Notes: a model not told the origin generated them from the letters alone. A stretch of 64,000 nucleotides of DNA from JASLBX01 sp036374175 (GCA_036374175.1 DASUUH010000049.1:1-64000); one strand, 5' to 3'; positions 33,208-42,478 are shown, numbered from the stretch's first letter. Numbers and translations: made by a program.

Positions 33208-34091
33208 GTCCACTCGAAAGCCCCACCGCATTGGTCTGGCGCCGGATGCTCGCGCTGGTCACGGCCTTTGCCGTGGGTGGAACGCTGGGTGCGTCCGGGT
33301 GGCACCTCTACGAGAACGCGGCCGACCCGGCCGCCACCGATTCGCAGGTCGATCTGCTGGCCGGATTCCCGATGGTTCCGCTCGAGCAGCCAGCTCGTGA
33401 GCCGATTGCTGGTCTCCCTCCGATCCCTCGCGAGCTCACGGTCGCCGTATTCAACCTCGGGCAGCGTGAGGTGGCGGTCCTGCAGGCGCGGCCGGCCGGC
33501 TGGACGCTGACCGCCGACCTGGAACTCACGCCGGTTGCAGCCTGGGAGTGGACGAACCTGTCGCTCGCGATCGCGCCGGACTGCGAGGAGCCGGCGCGGC
33601 CCGAACTTGATCTCGTCGTACGTACAGACGGTGGCGATCGTGACGTGACGATCCCGTTGGTGCCGGACTTCCTGACCTGGCTGCATGGAGAAGCTTGCAG
33701 CAATCTTGAACTGACCGGGGTCGCCGTGGACGACGTCGGTGCGATCGCGGTCGAGGAAGAAAGCTTGCGCATGGAGGTGGACATTCGCCACATTCAGCCG
33801 ACTGGCGCCAGCGAACTCACCGTCACCGCACTCAGCGCTGAGAGCGCTGGTTTCCGCGCTGAGGGCACTGGGCTGCCAGTCACGCTGCGCCCCAGTGACC
33901 CGGGGGTGACCATCGAGCTGTTGTGGACCGTTGAGCACTGCGAGCTCACTGACCGACTCGCCGACATCCCGTTGATCGCGCAGATCACAAGCCCCGACTT
34001 TGCTGTTCGCGACCAACCGCTGGAGTTGCCAGGTCGCGGTGTGGCTGCGCTGGGCCGGTTCGGCGGCGGCCAGTGCTCCGACCGACCTTAA
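33204..34091 (+). CDS. Membrane-anchored protein of unknown family (paralog 2)
   Basis: The 295-residue protein is a diverged copy of the upstream one: TM helix (RRMLALVTAFAVGGTLGASG), then LTVAVFNLGQREVAVLQARP, PDCEEPARPELDLVVR, and a second half with AGFRAEGTGLPVTLRPSDPG and LLWTVEHCELTDRL that lines up with AGFRAATKGLPVSIAAGAES and LEWHIDDCARTDEL in paralog 1. The start ATG overlaps the previous stop (ATGA), so the two are co-translated and may form a complex. Confidence 0.65.
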   Translation: MSPLESPTALVWRRMLALVTAFAVGGTLGASGWHLYENAADPAATDSQVDLLAGFPMVPLEQPAREPIAGLPPIPRELTVAVFNLGQREVAVLQARPAGWTLTADLELTPVAAWEWTNLSLAIAPDCEEPARPELDLVVRTDGGDRDVTIPLVPDFLTWLHGEACSNLELTGVAVDDVGAIAVEEESLRMEVDIRHIQPTGASELTVTALSAESAGFRAEGTGLPVTLRPSDPGVTIELLWTVEHCELTDRLADIPLIAQITSPDFAVRDQPLELPGRGVAALGRFGGGQCSDRP

Positions 34092-34129
34092 GGCCCGACC
34101 GCGTGACGGACGCCGCCGACTTGGTGCGC

Positions 34130-35050
34130 TCAGCCCTTCACGCTGCCGGCGGTGAGGCCGGCTACGATCCGCTTCTGGAAGATCAGCGCGATGATGATCA
34201 TCGGAATGGTGACGATCACGCAGGCGGCCGTGATCGTCCCGATTGGACGCTGGAACGGGACGGCGCCGGTGAATGCTGCGATCGCCACCGGGACCGTCTG
34301 GGCGATCTCCGGGTTGCGCGGCGCGAACGTGTTCGCCAGTAGGAACTCGTTCCACGACAGCACGAAGATGATGATCGCCGCCGCGAACACCCCAGGTGCC
34401 GCCAGCGGGAGAATCACCCGCCAGAACGCCTGGAACGGGGTTGCCCCGTCAACCCGCGCAGCCTCCTCCAAGTCCTTCGGTATGGACGCATAGAACGTCA
34501 TTAGAATGAAGATCGTCAACGGCAGCGTGAACGCGGTATACGGGATGTACAGCCCTTCCCAGGTATTGAGCAGGCCCAGATTGCGCCACAGTTCGTACAA
34601 CGGCGGCACCAGCGCCACCGGCGGGAACAGCGAGACGGCGAGAACGCCGGACAGCAGCAGGATCTTCCGCTTCAGCGGCAGCCTGGCGATCGCGTAGGCG
34701 GTCAGCGAGCCGACGAGGATGCAGATGATCGTCGTCGCCCCCGCGACGACGAAGGAGTTGCGCAGGTTCAGATGGAAGTTCTGCCCGAAGACCGCCTCAT
34801 AGTTCTGCAGCCCGAACGGACCTTGGAATAGGTCAGGGCTGTTCAGCGCACGGTCACCTATCTTGAGGCTGGTCATGATCAGCCAGAAGAACGGGAACAG
34901 GCACCAGAGCAGGATGACGCCGAGGAGCGCCGACTTCCCCCAGACCTGCAGCGTCGACCGTTGCTCGACGACTCCCCCCTGACGACGGTTCTTACGAGCC
35001 TGGCCGCGTCGCGTGACCTCTTCGACCGGGGCCGGTGCAGTGTCGCTCAT
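34130..35050 (-). CDS. Carbohydrate ABC transporter permease (MalG/YcjP-like)
   Basis: The 306-residue permease has six TM helices (first GKSALLGVILLWCLFPFFWL) and the EAA loop near YASIPKDLEEAARVDGATPF. It is the last gene of the sugar import set and overlaps the MalF-like gene by 4 bases. Together they form the channel for a disaccharide or glycoside. Confidence 0.9.
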   Translation of the reverse strand: MSDTAPAPVEEVTRRGQARKNRRQGGVVEQRSTLQVWGKSALLGVILLWCLFPFFWLIMTSLKIGDRALNSPDLFQGPFGLQNYEAVFGQNFHLNLRNSFVVAGATTIICILVGSLTAYAIARLPLKRKILLLSGVLAVSLFPPVALVPPLYELWRNLGLLNTWEGLYIPYTAFTLPLTIFILMTFYASIPKDLEEAARVDGATPFQAFWRVILPLAAPGVFAAAIIIFVLSWNEFLLANTFAPRNPEIAQTVPVAIAAFTGAVPFQRPIGTITAACVIVTIPMIIIALIFQKRIVAGLTAGSVKG

Positions 35051-35994
35051 TCTTCCCCCTCCGTCCCGATGACGAGATCCCTACCAAGCAGAATGACGAA
35101 GATCATTCCAACGCCGAGAACGAGGATGAACGTCAGGGTCGACAGTGCCGCGCCGAAGCCCGGGTTCGGCGTCCGCACGACGAACTCCCGGACCAGGATG
35201 GCCAGTGACTCCGTGCCGAACGCCCCTTGCGTCATCACGGCCGGCAGGTCGTAGACCCGCAACGCGTCGACGGTGCGGAACAGGAGCGCGACCAGGATCG
35301 CCGGCTTCAGCAGTGGCATGGTGATGAACCAGAACCGCTGGAACATTCCCGCGTCGTCCACCCGGGCGCTCTCGTAAACATCGCCAGGGATCGTCTGCAG
35401 CCCGGCAAGCAACAGCAACGCCACGAATGGCGCCGTTTTCCACACGTCGGCGAAAACGACGGCGAAGATCGGCCAGCCCGGTTGGCCGAGCCAGTTGAAG
35501 TTGCCGAGCCCGAGCAGGTTGTTGATGAAGCCCGGCGTCACGTTGAACATGAAGAACCACATCTGCGCGGCGATGACCGTAGGGATCACCCACGGCACCA
35601 GGATGGCCGCGCGGGTGACCCCGCGGCCACGGAACGCTTGGTTCATGAGCAACGCGAAGCCGAGCCCGATCAGGAACTCGAACGTCACCGACGACACCGT
35701 GAAGACGAACGTGAACCAGACGGAGTCCCAGAACCGACCGGACGTGAGCGCGTCGGTGTAGTTCTCGAGTCCGCCAAAGCCCGTCTGCTGCCGCCGGGTG
35801 TAGAGAAACAGGCTGATGACGATGGCCCAGATCACTGGGAACAACGCAACCAGCGCCATCAGCAGAACCGAAGGAGCTACAAACACCCTTGCGAGTGCGC
35901 GCTCAGACAACCCCTTCCGCTTGGCGGCTCGGGGGCCGCCAGGACCCGCGCCTGCCCGAGTGCCGGGCTCCGGTGCGATCTGCGTGTCGGCCAT
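35047..35994 (-). CDS. Carbohydrate ABC transporter permease (MalF/YcjO-like)
   Basis: The 315-residue permease starts after a Gly/Ala/Pro-rich cytoplasmic tail, first helix VFVAPSVLLMALVALFPVIW, and carries the EAA-loop variant PGDVYESARVDDAGMFQRFW. It is downstream of the binding-protein gene with 24 bases between them, and overlaps the MalG-like gene at its end. Confidence 0.9.
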   Translation of the reverse strand: MADTQIAPEPGTRAGAGPGGPRAAKRKGLSERALARVFVAPSVLLMALVALFPVIWAIVISLFLYTRRQQTGFGGLENYTDALTSGRFWDSVWFTFVFTVSSVTFEFLIGLGFALLMNQAFRGRGVTRAAILVPWVIPTVIAAQMWFFMFNVTPGFINNLLGLGNFNWLGQPGWPIFAVVFADVWKTAPFVALLLLAGLQTIPGDVYESARVDDAGMFQRFWFITMPLLKPAILVALLFRTVDALRVYDLPAVMTQGAFGTESLAILVREFVVRTPNPGFGAALSTLTFILVLGVGMIFVILLGRDLVIGTEGEE

Positions 35995-36018
35995 GACGGC
36001 CCCCTTTCACCGCTCCAG

Positions 36019-37281
36019 CTAGTTACCGACAGTGCCCTCGAGGAAGGCCAGAACTTCTTCGGCAGCGCTACGGGGGTCCCCTTCACCGTTGTACGCGGGG
36101 TACAGCGCCCGCTGCATGGTGACGCTGATCTCGTTCCACTGCGGGGCCGGCGGACGCGGCTTGGCCTCGCTGAGGACCTCGCCGAGCAAGGACATCACCG
36201 GGTCGTCGGCCAGATCGTCGTACACCGACGCCATGGTGGGAGGCAGCGAGGCCTCGGTGGCAAGCGTGGCCTGGACCTCAGGATCCGTCGCCGCCCACAG
36301 CACGAACTCCTTCGCCGCCTCCTTGTTGTTCGAGAACGCGCTCACGGCGTTGTTGAAACCGCCAAGCGCCGAGATGGTGCCCTGCCCGGTGAACGTCGGC
36401 AGCGGCGCGATGTCAAAGTTCTCATTGGCCGGGCTGCCAGTGTCTTCCTGGATCAGCGAGTACGCGTACGGCCAGTTGCGCATGAACACCGCGTTGCCGC
36501 CCTGGAACTCGTTGCGCGCCTCCTCCTCCATCGAGGTGTTGAACCCAGGCGCGTAGCAGTCGCTGAGCGCGTCGGCCATGAACTCGGTGGCCTGCGTGGC
36601 CAGCTCGACGTCGAACAGCACCTCGCTCTGGTCCTCGTTGTAGAGTTCTCCGCCGAGGCCCCAGTAATACTCGAGCCAGTTGACAACGAAGCCTTCATAC
36701 TGGGCGCCCTGACCGACGAACCCCGCGATGCCCTCGGCGCTTCCGGCCTCCTCGGCCACCTGGCACAGCTCCTCCCAGGTCGTCGGGGGCGTGTCGATCA
36801 GATCGGTGCGGTAGTACAGGAACCCGGCGTTCGAGTTGTACGGAGCGGCCCATAGCTCGCCGCCCCAGATTCCGGTCTCGAACGGCCCAGGAAGCGTGAC
36901 CGCTTCGATGTCGCCGCGGATGTCCTCGAGGCTCTCCAGCCACTCGTTCTCGGAGTACTCACCGGTCCAGATCACATCGACGCCCAGCACGTCGAACCCG
37001 CCGGCCTCTGCCTGGAGATCGAGGGCCTGTTGCTCGCGCTGTTCGTCCGCGGCCTCGGGGAGGATCTCGATGCGGATTGGGTTGTCGGGGTTCGCCTCGC
37101 TCCACCTCTCCGCGATGGTTTGGTGGACGCCGCCGACCTGGGCCTCTGAGCCGCCGATGGCCCAGACCATCTCGCCACCTTCTGCTTCATCGTCGTCACC
37201 GCCGGGCGTGCACGCCGCTGCTAGAAGTGCGAATCCCCCGGCGAGAGATATCCAGGTACTGAAGGTTCTCCGTGTCTTCAT
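36019..37281 (-). CDS. Sugar-binding lipoprotein of the ABC importer
   Basis: The 420-residue family 1 extracellular solute-binding protein starts at ATG 37281. Its lipobox is FALLAAACTPGG with Cys 24 as the lipid anchor, followed by an acidic linker. The body has GGVHQTIAERWSEANPDNPI, FDVLGVDVIWTGEYSE, LWAAPYNSNAGFLYYRTDLI and RNWPYAYSLIQ, common in the trehalose/maltose-type binding proteins. The substrate is inferred from the neighbouring phosphorylase. Confidence 0.9.
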   Translation of the reverse strand: MKTRRTFSTWISLAGGFALLAAACTPGGDDDEAEGGEMVWAIGGSEAQVGGVHQTIAERWSEANPDNPIRIEILPEAADEQREQQALDLQAEAGGFDVLGVDVIWTGEYSENEWLESLEDIRGDIEAVTLPGPFETGIWGGELWAAPYNSNAGFLYYRTDLIDTPPTTWEELCQVAEEAGSAEGIAGFVGQGAQYEGFVVNWLEYYWGLGGELYNEDQSEVLFDVELATQATEFMADALSDCYAPGFNTSMEEEARNEFQGGNAVFMRNWPYAYSLIQEDTGSPANENFDIAPLPTFTGQGTISALGGFNNAVSAFSNNKEAAKEFVLWAATDPEVQATLATEASLPPTMASVYDDLADDPVMSLLGEVLSEAKPRPPAPQWNEISVTMQRALYPAYNGEGDPRSAAEEVLAFLEGTVGN

Positions 37282-37337
37282 CTCGTCCCTCTCCTCGCCG
37301 CCGCTATGGGCGGCGCAATTCATTACAAATCACGCAC

Positions 37338-37359
37338 CGTCGGCGACAGGGCGCCGACG
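37338..37359. repeat. Hairpin between the ATPase and binding-protein genes
   Basis: CGTCGGCG, loop ACAGGG, CGCCGACG is a perfect 8-bp hairpin in the 93-base gap between ugpC and the binding-protein gene. It is not followed by T residues in either direction. It could stabilise a processed downstream message or attenuate read-through, which would raise the binding protein relative to other subunits. Confidence 0.6.
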
Positions 37360-37374
37360 ATGATCCAGCGCTGG

Positions 37375-38574
37375 TCAGCGCAGCGCCAGTCCAGTCTCGA
37401 TGTCGAAGAAGTGCATTTGGTCAGCCCGGAATCCGACATCGACGCGATCACCCACCTTGGGAGCGTCCTGAGGTTCCATCTTCGAGACGAACTGCTGACC
37501 GCCTTCGCGGGCCTCGCGCTCCATCTCAGCGAACGCCTCTGGATCGTCCACTGCTTGCCGCATGTCCTCGGTGATGATGGGGGACGCGCTGGTGCCGAAG
37601 TGCACCAGCACTTCAGAGCCCAGCAGCTCGACCATCGTCACGTTGCGCTCGGGCATCATCTGGTCCTGCGGGGTTGACCCGTCGGCCCGGAAGAAGTGCT
37701 CCGGACGCATGCCTACCGCCACTTTGCCGCCGACGCGGCTTCGCAGACCCGGGTAGCGTTCCAGAGCCTTATCGTTGACCTTGAGCGACGACAGGGTGCC
37801 CAGCTTGACGCGGATCTCGCCGTCAACATCGTCGACGGTCCCCTCTGCGAGATTCATCGCGGGCGACCCGATGAAGCCAGCCACGAACAGGTTGTCCGGG
37901 TTGTCGTAGAGCGCCTGCGGGCTGTCAACCTGCTGCAGCTCTCCGAGTTTCAGCACCGCCACCCGGTCGCCCATGGTCATGGCTTCGATCTGGTCATGGG
38001 TGACGTACAGCGTGGTGACGCCGAGCCGGTTCTGTAGCGCCGCGATCTCCGCTCGCATTTGGACGCGCAGCTTGGCGTCCAGGTTCGACAGCGGCTCGTC
38101 CATCAGGAAGGCCTGCGGATTCCGGACGATGGCGCGCCCCATGGCCACCCGCTGCCGCTGACCACCGGAGAGTGCCTTTGGCTTACGGTGCAGGTACTCG
38201 GTCAGCCCGAGGATGTCGGCGGCCTTATTGACCCGTTCCTCAATCTCGTTCTTCGGAATCTTGGCCATCTTCAGCGCGAACCCCATGTTGTCGCCCACCG
38301 ACATGTGGGGGTAAAGCGCGTACGACTGGAACACCATCGCGATGTCCCGCTCACCCGGTGACAGGTCGTTCACGACCCGGTCGCCGATGACCATCTTCCC
38401 CTCGGAGATCGTCTCAAGCCCGGCGACCATCCGTAGCGCCGTCGACTTGCCACACCCGGAGGGTCCTACCAAGATCACGAACTCTCCGTCGTCGACCTGG
38501 AGGTTCAGATCCTTAACTGCCTCAGTTCCGTCTGGGAACCGCTTCCAGACGCCGTCGAACTCAATCTTTGCCAT
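37375..38574 (-). CDS. ugpC: Sugar ABC transporter ATPase (UgpC/MsmK type)
   Basis: The 399-residue ATPase has VGPSGCGKSTALRM (Walker A), ALSGGQRQRVAMGRAIVRNP (signature), AFLMDEPLSNLDAKLR (Walker B) and TLYVTHDQIEAMTMGDRVA. The C-terminal TOBE region (GMRPEHF) is typical of UgpC-like ATPases that can energise several sugar importers. It is the first gene of the import operon (ATPase, binding protein, two permeases), divergent from the sugar phosphorylase. Confidence 0.9.
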   Translation of the reverse strand: MAKIEFDGVWKRFPDGTEAVKDLNLQVDDGEFVILVGPSGCGKSTALRMVAGLETISEGKMVIGDRVVNDLSPGERDIAMVFQSYALYPHMSVGDNMGFALKMAKIPKNEIEERVNKAADILGLTEYLHRKPKALSGGQRQRVAMGRAIVRNPQAFLMDEPLSNLDAKLRVQMRAEIAALQNRLGVTTLYVTHDQIEAMTMGDRVAVLKLGELQQVDSPQALYDNPDNLFVAGFIGSPAMNLAEGTVDDVDGEIRVKLGTLSSLKVNDKALERYPGLRSRVGGKVAVGMRPEHFFRADGSTPQDQMMPERNVTMVELLGSEVLVHFGTSASPIITEDMRQAVDDPEAFAEMEREAREGGQQFVSKMEPQDAPKVGDRVDVGFRADQMHFFDIETGLALR

Positions 38575-38773
38575 GGCCGCTCCCTCGCGTCAGGCAAGCT
38601 GTACTAGCCGGTGGAGTTGATAATGGTGGCGCGAGGCCGTGGCCGCAAGGGCATCTGAGATACACGTGCTACTCCGTGAGCAGAAACTTCGCCAATTGAC
38701 CATGCGACTGCTCCCCCATTTGTGCTTCGTTCCAGCGTAGGCTCGCGGTGGGTCGCGGTACAGTCACATCTCA

Positions 38774-40546
38774 ATGACGATCGCGTCTACCACGGGCGGG
38801 CGTCCGCTGCCCGGCCACGTGACAGCCCGGCTGCGCGACCACTTGGACCGGATTTACGGACCGGGAGTCGCGGCCGGGACTCTGCCCCGGCTCGTCGGCA
38901 TGCTCGAGTCGGTCGAGCACAGGCCGCCCCGAGAGCAGTTGTTCGACGAGACCGACGTCCTCCTCATCGCATACGGCGACCAGGTGCGAGAGCCGGATCA
39001 GCCGCCGCTGGCCACACTCCGTAGCTTCCTCACGGCCCACGTAGGCGACGTCGTCTCGGGACTCCACCTGCTCCCTCACTATCCCTGGACCTCCGACGAC
39101 GGATTCGCCGTCGTCGACTACACGGCGGTGGACCCGTCCCTCGGCGAGTGGCGCCACGTCGAAGAGCTGGCAGGCGACTTCCGGCTCATGTTCGACGCGG
39201 TCGTGAACCACACGTCCGTAGCCAGCCCGTGGTTCGTCCGGTGGCGGTGCGGCGACCGTGACTACGCCGACTTCTACCTGGCCATTGACCCCGCTACCGA
39301 TGTGCGTTCGGTCGTTCGGCCGCGCACATCGCCGCTGCTCACACCGTTCTGGACTAGCGACAAAGGGGTCCGGTCGGTCTGGACGACGTTCAGTGCAGAC
39401 CAAGTCGACCTGAACTACGCCAACCCCGAGGTCCTGCTCGCGGTCACCGAGGTCCTGCTCAGTTACGTGGCGCACGGAGCGGGCCTGCTGCGACTCGACG
39501 CCATCGCGTTCCTCTGGAAGGAACTGGGCACCACATGTCTGCACCTGCCGCAGACGCACGAGGTCATTCGGCTGTGGCGCACGGTGCTCGACGCCGTGGC
39601 GCCCGGCACGCTGATCGTCACCGAGACCAACGTCCCGCACGCTGAGAACATCACCTACTTCGGGGACGGGACGGACGAAGCGCACCTTGTCTACCAGTTC
39701 CCGCTCCCGCCCCTCACGCTGGCGGCCTTCCATGCCGGCGATGTGACGCGGCTTCGAGAGTGGGCAGCGACGCTGCCGCCGCCGAGCCCGCAGGCCACGT
39801 TTCTCAACTTCCTCGCCTCGCACGACGGGGTGGGCCTGCGCCCGGTCGAAGGGCTCCTCGGTATGGACGAGATCGACCGGCTCTGCGCAGCGGTCGAGGC
39901 CCGCGACGGGCGAGTCTCCTACCGGACCAGTGGAGACGGCTCGGTCAGTCCGTACGAGCTGAACACGGTGTACTTCGAAGCGCTGGCGCCGGCCGCTGCG
40001 GACGAAACCCTCGACCGCCAGATCAACCGCTTCAGCTCCGCGCACGCGATACTGCTGGCGCTCGCCGGCGTCCCGGCGATCTACTTCAACTCCCTGTTCG
40101 GCAGCCGCAACTGGCCCGAGGGCGCCGACCACACCGGGCGTGCCCGCGTCATCAACCGGCAGCGCTACTCGCGAGCGGCACTCGAGGCGCGGTTGTCTGA
40201 CCCCGGATCGTTACGGCACGCGGTGTTGAACCGCATGCGAACGCTGATCGAGGCCCGGATGCGCGAGCCGGCGTTTCATCCGAACGCAGCTCAACACGTC
40301 TTCGACGCAGGCACTGCACACTTCGCGGTGCAGCGGACGTCGGTCAGCGGTGACCGCACGGTCGTCTGCTTGCAGGACGTCTCCGGACGCCCGGGCCGGG
40401 TGCGGGCAATAGCTCCCGACCGGCTGCCCGGTGGCTCCGTTCTCGTCGACGTGCTGGACCGCAGCGAGTTCACAACCGAAGCGGACGGCGTGTTCGACGT
40501 CGATATCCCGGCCTATGGGGTGCGCTGGCTGCGGCTCGCCAGATAG
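38774..40546 (+). CDS. GH13 sugar phosphorylase (sucrose/glucosylglycerate phosphorylase-like)
   Basis: The 590-residue TIM-barrel enzyme belongs to GH13 subfamily 18. Visible sites: YTAVDPSLG, MFDAVVNHTS, nucleophile Asp 242 in GLLRLDAIAFLWKELG, acid/base Glu 284 in LIVTETNVPHAENI and Asp 351 in LASHDGVGLRPVEG. The order HLPQTHEVIRLW after the nucleophile and the length (near 560-590) fit YcjM-type glucosylglycerate phosphorylases better than sucrose phosphorylase, which is shorter. It would split an imported glucoside with phosphate to glucose 1-phosphate. The exact substrate needs assay. Confidence 0.85.
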   Translation: MTIASTTGGRPLPGHVTARLRDHLDRIYGPGVAAGTLPRLVGMLESVEHRPPREQLFDETDVLLIAYGDQVREPDQPPLATLRSFLTAHVGDVVSGLHLLPHYPWTSDDGFAVVDYTAVDPSLGEWRHVEELAGDFRLMFDAVVNHTSVASPWFVRWRCGDRDYADFYLAIDPATDVRSVVRPRTSPLLTPFWTSDKGVRSVWTTFSADQVDLNYANPEVLLAVTEVLLSYVAHGAGLLRLDAIAFLWKELGTTCLHLPQTHEVIRLWRTVLDAVAPGTLIVTETNVPHAENITYFGDGTDEAHLVYQFPLPPLTLAAFHAGDVTRLREWAATLPPPSPQATFLNFLASHDGVGLRPVEGLLGMDEIDRLCAAVEARDGRVSYRTSGDGSVSPYELNTVYFEALAPAAADETLDRQINRFSSAHAILLALAGVPAIYFNSLFGSRNWPEGADHTGRARVINRQRYSRAALEARLSDPGSLRHAVLNRMRTLIEARMREPAFHPNAAQHVFDAGTAHFAVQRTSVSGDRTVVCLQDVSGRPGRVRAIAPDRLPGGSVLVDVLDRSEFTTEADGVFDVDIPAYGVRWLRLAR

Positions 40547-40558
40547 GTGCGTTGCCGG

Positions 40559-42238
40559 CTAGGCGTGGCGGCGGGACTGCACGGTCCGGAACCGGCCCGC
40601 CACGAACGCCCCGTCAGTGAATGCCGCGTTCGCTGCCGGGTTCGCACCGGTTCCGTGGAAGTCGGAAAACGCTGCGGACTGGTTGACGAACACGCCACCG
40701 GTCAGGTTCATCGACAGGGCGACCCCGGCGTCGATCGCCGCCCGCTCGGTAGCGTCCAGCACCTTCTCGTCCGTCGAGTACACCGACGCGGTCATCGCAC
40801 CATGATCGCGTACTGTATCGCGGAACAGGTCGATCGACGCATCGGTCGAGTTGGTCGCGATCAGGTACGACACCGGGCCGAAACACTCGGACGTGTACAC
40901 ATCGGAGTCTGCCGCGTCGAGCGCGAGGATCGCCGGAGTTCGGACGGTAGCGTCCGGCCACGCTGGGTGCGTGATTGTGCGGGACGCGAGCACGACGTCG
41001 TGTCCGCCCGGCGCCGCCTCGAGTCGCTGCAATACGCCGGCGTTGACGACCGCGCCGAGGATCTCAACGGCCCGGGCATCGTCGCCAAGCAGCTTCTCGA
41101 CCGCCTGGGCGATGCCGGAGCCGACCTCCTCGAACGACTTGTGGCCCTCGTTGGTGGCAATGCCCTCGCGCGGAATGAAGATGTTCTGCGGCGCCGTGCA
41201 CATCTGCCCCGTGTAGAGGCTCAACGAGAAGGCGACGTTGCGGCACATCGCGACGAAGTCGTCCGTAGAGTCAATGATCACCGTGTTGACGCCTGACTTC
41301 TCGGTGTAGACGACGGCCTGCCGGGCGTTCTCCTCGAGCCATTCGCCGAACCCGCTGGAACCGGTGAAGTCGATGACCTTAACCTCAGGACGGACCGCCA
41401 ACGTGGCCGCCAACTTGTCAGCGGGATCTTCGGCGGCGAGGGTGACCAGATTGCGATCGAAGCCGTACTCGGCGAGGACCTCCTGGGCAGCCTGTACGGT
41501 GATTGCCAGCGGCAGGACGGCCCCCGGATGCGGCTTGACGACCACGGCGTTTCCGGTGGCCAGCGACGCGAACAAACCGGGCCAGGAGTTCCAGGTCGGG
41601 AACGTGTTGCAGCCGATGACCAGCCCGACCCCGCGTGGCGCGACATGGAACGTCTTGACCATCCGGAGCGGCTCGCCCTTGGCGGGCTTTTCCCACAGAG
41701 CGGTGGCCGGCGTCCGGGACTGCTCCTCGTAGGCATACGCAACGGCTTCGAGTGCTCTGTCGAGTGCGTGGGCGCCGCCGGCCTGAAAGGCCATCACGAA
41801 CGCCTGCCCCGACGTGTGCATCACCGCATGTGCCAGCTCGAAGCTGCGCGCGTGGAGGCGAGCGAGAATTTCCAGGCAGACTGCCGCTCGACCGCCAGGG
41901 CCGGCTTCACGCCAGCCGGGCATGGCAGCCTGCGCGGCACTCAGCAGGTCGTCCAACGCCTCGGATGAGTTCGGGACGCGTGGATACGTGACGCCCAGTT
42001 TGGGACCGAACGGGCTGGTCTCGGTAGCGACCCGGCCGTCGGCTCCGGGCGTCTCGAGCGGAAAGTCCTTGTCCAGCAGAGCCTCGTAGGCGGCCTGGCC
42101 CTCGGGTGCCGCCGTTTCGCCGTAGACCCGCGGGCTCGGTGACTCGGGATACGCCGAGTAGTACGTCCGGGTACGGATCGCGCTCAGCGCGTCGTCAAGA
42201 GTTTGCTGATGACGGGTGATGAGCTCGTCGATGGACAC
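40559..42238 (-). CDS. paaN: Phenylacetic acid degradation protein PaaN (aldehyde dehydrogenase family)
   Basis: The 559-residue protein from GTG 42238, chosen because GGAGGT precedes it by four bases, is an aldehyde dehydrogenase without a C-terminal hydratase domain. It has RGVGLVIGCNTFPTWNSWPG, VVVKPHPGAVLPLAITVQAA, FTGSSGFGEWLEENAR and YTGQMCTAPQNIFIP with the catalytic Cys. PaaN is thought to oxidise the ring-opened semialdehyde of phenylacetyl-CoA catabolism in actinobacteria that lack a PaaZ fusion. The oxygenase genes paaABCDE are not in the window. Confidence 0.85.
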   Translation of the reverse strand: MSIDELITRHQQTLDDALSAIRTRTYYSAYPESPSPRVYGETAAPEGQAAYEALLDKDFPLETPGADGRVATETSPFGPKLGVTYPRVPNSSEALDDLLSAAQAAMPGWREAGPGGRAAVCLEILARLHARSFELAHAVMHTSGQAFVMAFQAGGAHALDRALEAVAYAYEEQSRTPATALWEKPAKGEPLRMVKTFHVAPRGVGLVIGCNTFPTWNSWPGLFASLATGNAVVVKPHPGAVLPLAITVQAAQEVLAEYGFDRNLVTLAAEDPADKLAATLAVRPEVKVIDFTGSSGFGEWLEENARQAVVYTEKSGVNTVIIDSTDDFVAMCRNVAFSLSLYTGQMCTAPQNIFIPREGIATNEGHKSFEEVGSGIAQAVEKLLGDDARAVEILGAVVNAGVLQRLEAAPGGHDVVLASRTITHPAWPDATVRTPAILALDAADSDVYTSECFGPVSYLIATNSTDASIDLFRDTVRDHGAMTASVYSTDEKVLDATERAAIDAGVALSMNLTGGVFVNQSAAFSDFHGTGANPAANAAFTDGAFVAGRFRTVQSRRHA

Positions 42239-42360
42239 GGCTACCTCCGGCGCGAACAAGGCGGCGAGATGTGACAAGGCTGGGCTGTACCGCTCCTACT
42301 GTGTCATAGCCGAGGCGATTGGCCCCACTGCGTGCCTTGCTGATCAGTGACGCTGCGTCA

Positions 42361-42450
42361 CCAAGATCATGCTGCGGCCGGAGTAAGTGGTCGATCCGTC
42401 CGATTTGCCGGGCCGTCAGACGCCTTTCTCCGGCCGCAGCATGATCTTGG
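42361..42450. repeat. Large intergenic hairpin with 23-bp perfect arms
   Basis: A 23-bp arm at 42361-42383 (CCAAGATCATGCTGCGGCCG then GAG) is perfectly complementary to 42428-42450, with a 44-base loop. It lies between paaN's start region and the end of the next minus-strand gene. Its outer sequence contains GATCATG and CATGATC, the motif shared with the other hairpins in the window. Confidence 0.8.
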
Positions 42451-42478
42451 CCTTCACAGCAGTCGCGCCTGGGTGCGG

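Noticed and set aside
35227..36855. Very long open frame on the plus strand (542 codons) over the sugar transporter genes
   Set aside because: It is antisense to the clear permease and binding-protein genes and is rich in Arg, Glu and Val, as expected for the complement of high-GC coding DNA. No domain is recognisable.
38771..40132. Long minus-strand open frame (453 codons) opposite the sugar phosphorylase
   Set aside because: It mirrors the GH13 gene, whose active-site motifs are on the plus strand; composition is that of a GC-driven shadow.
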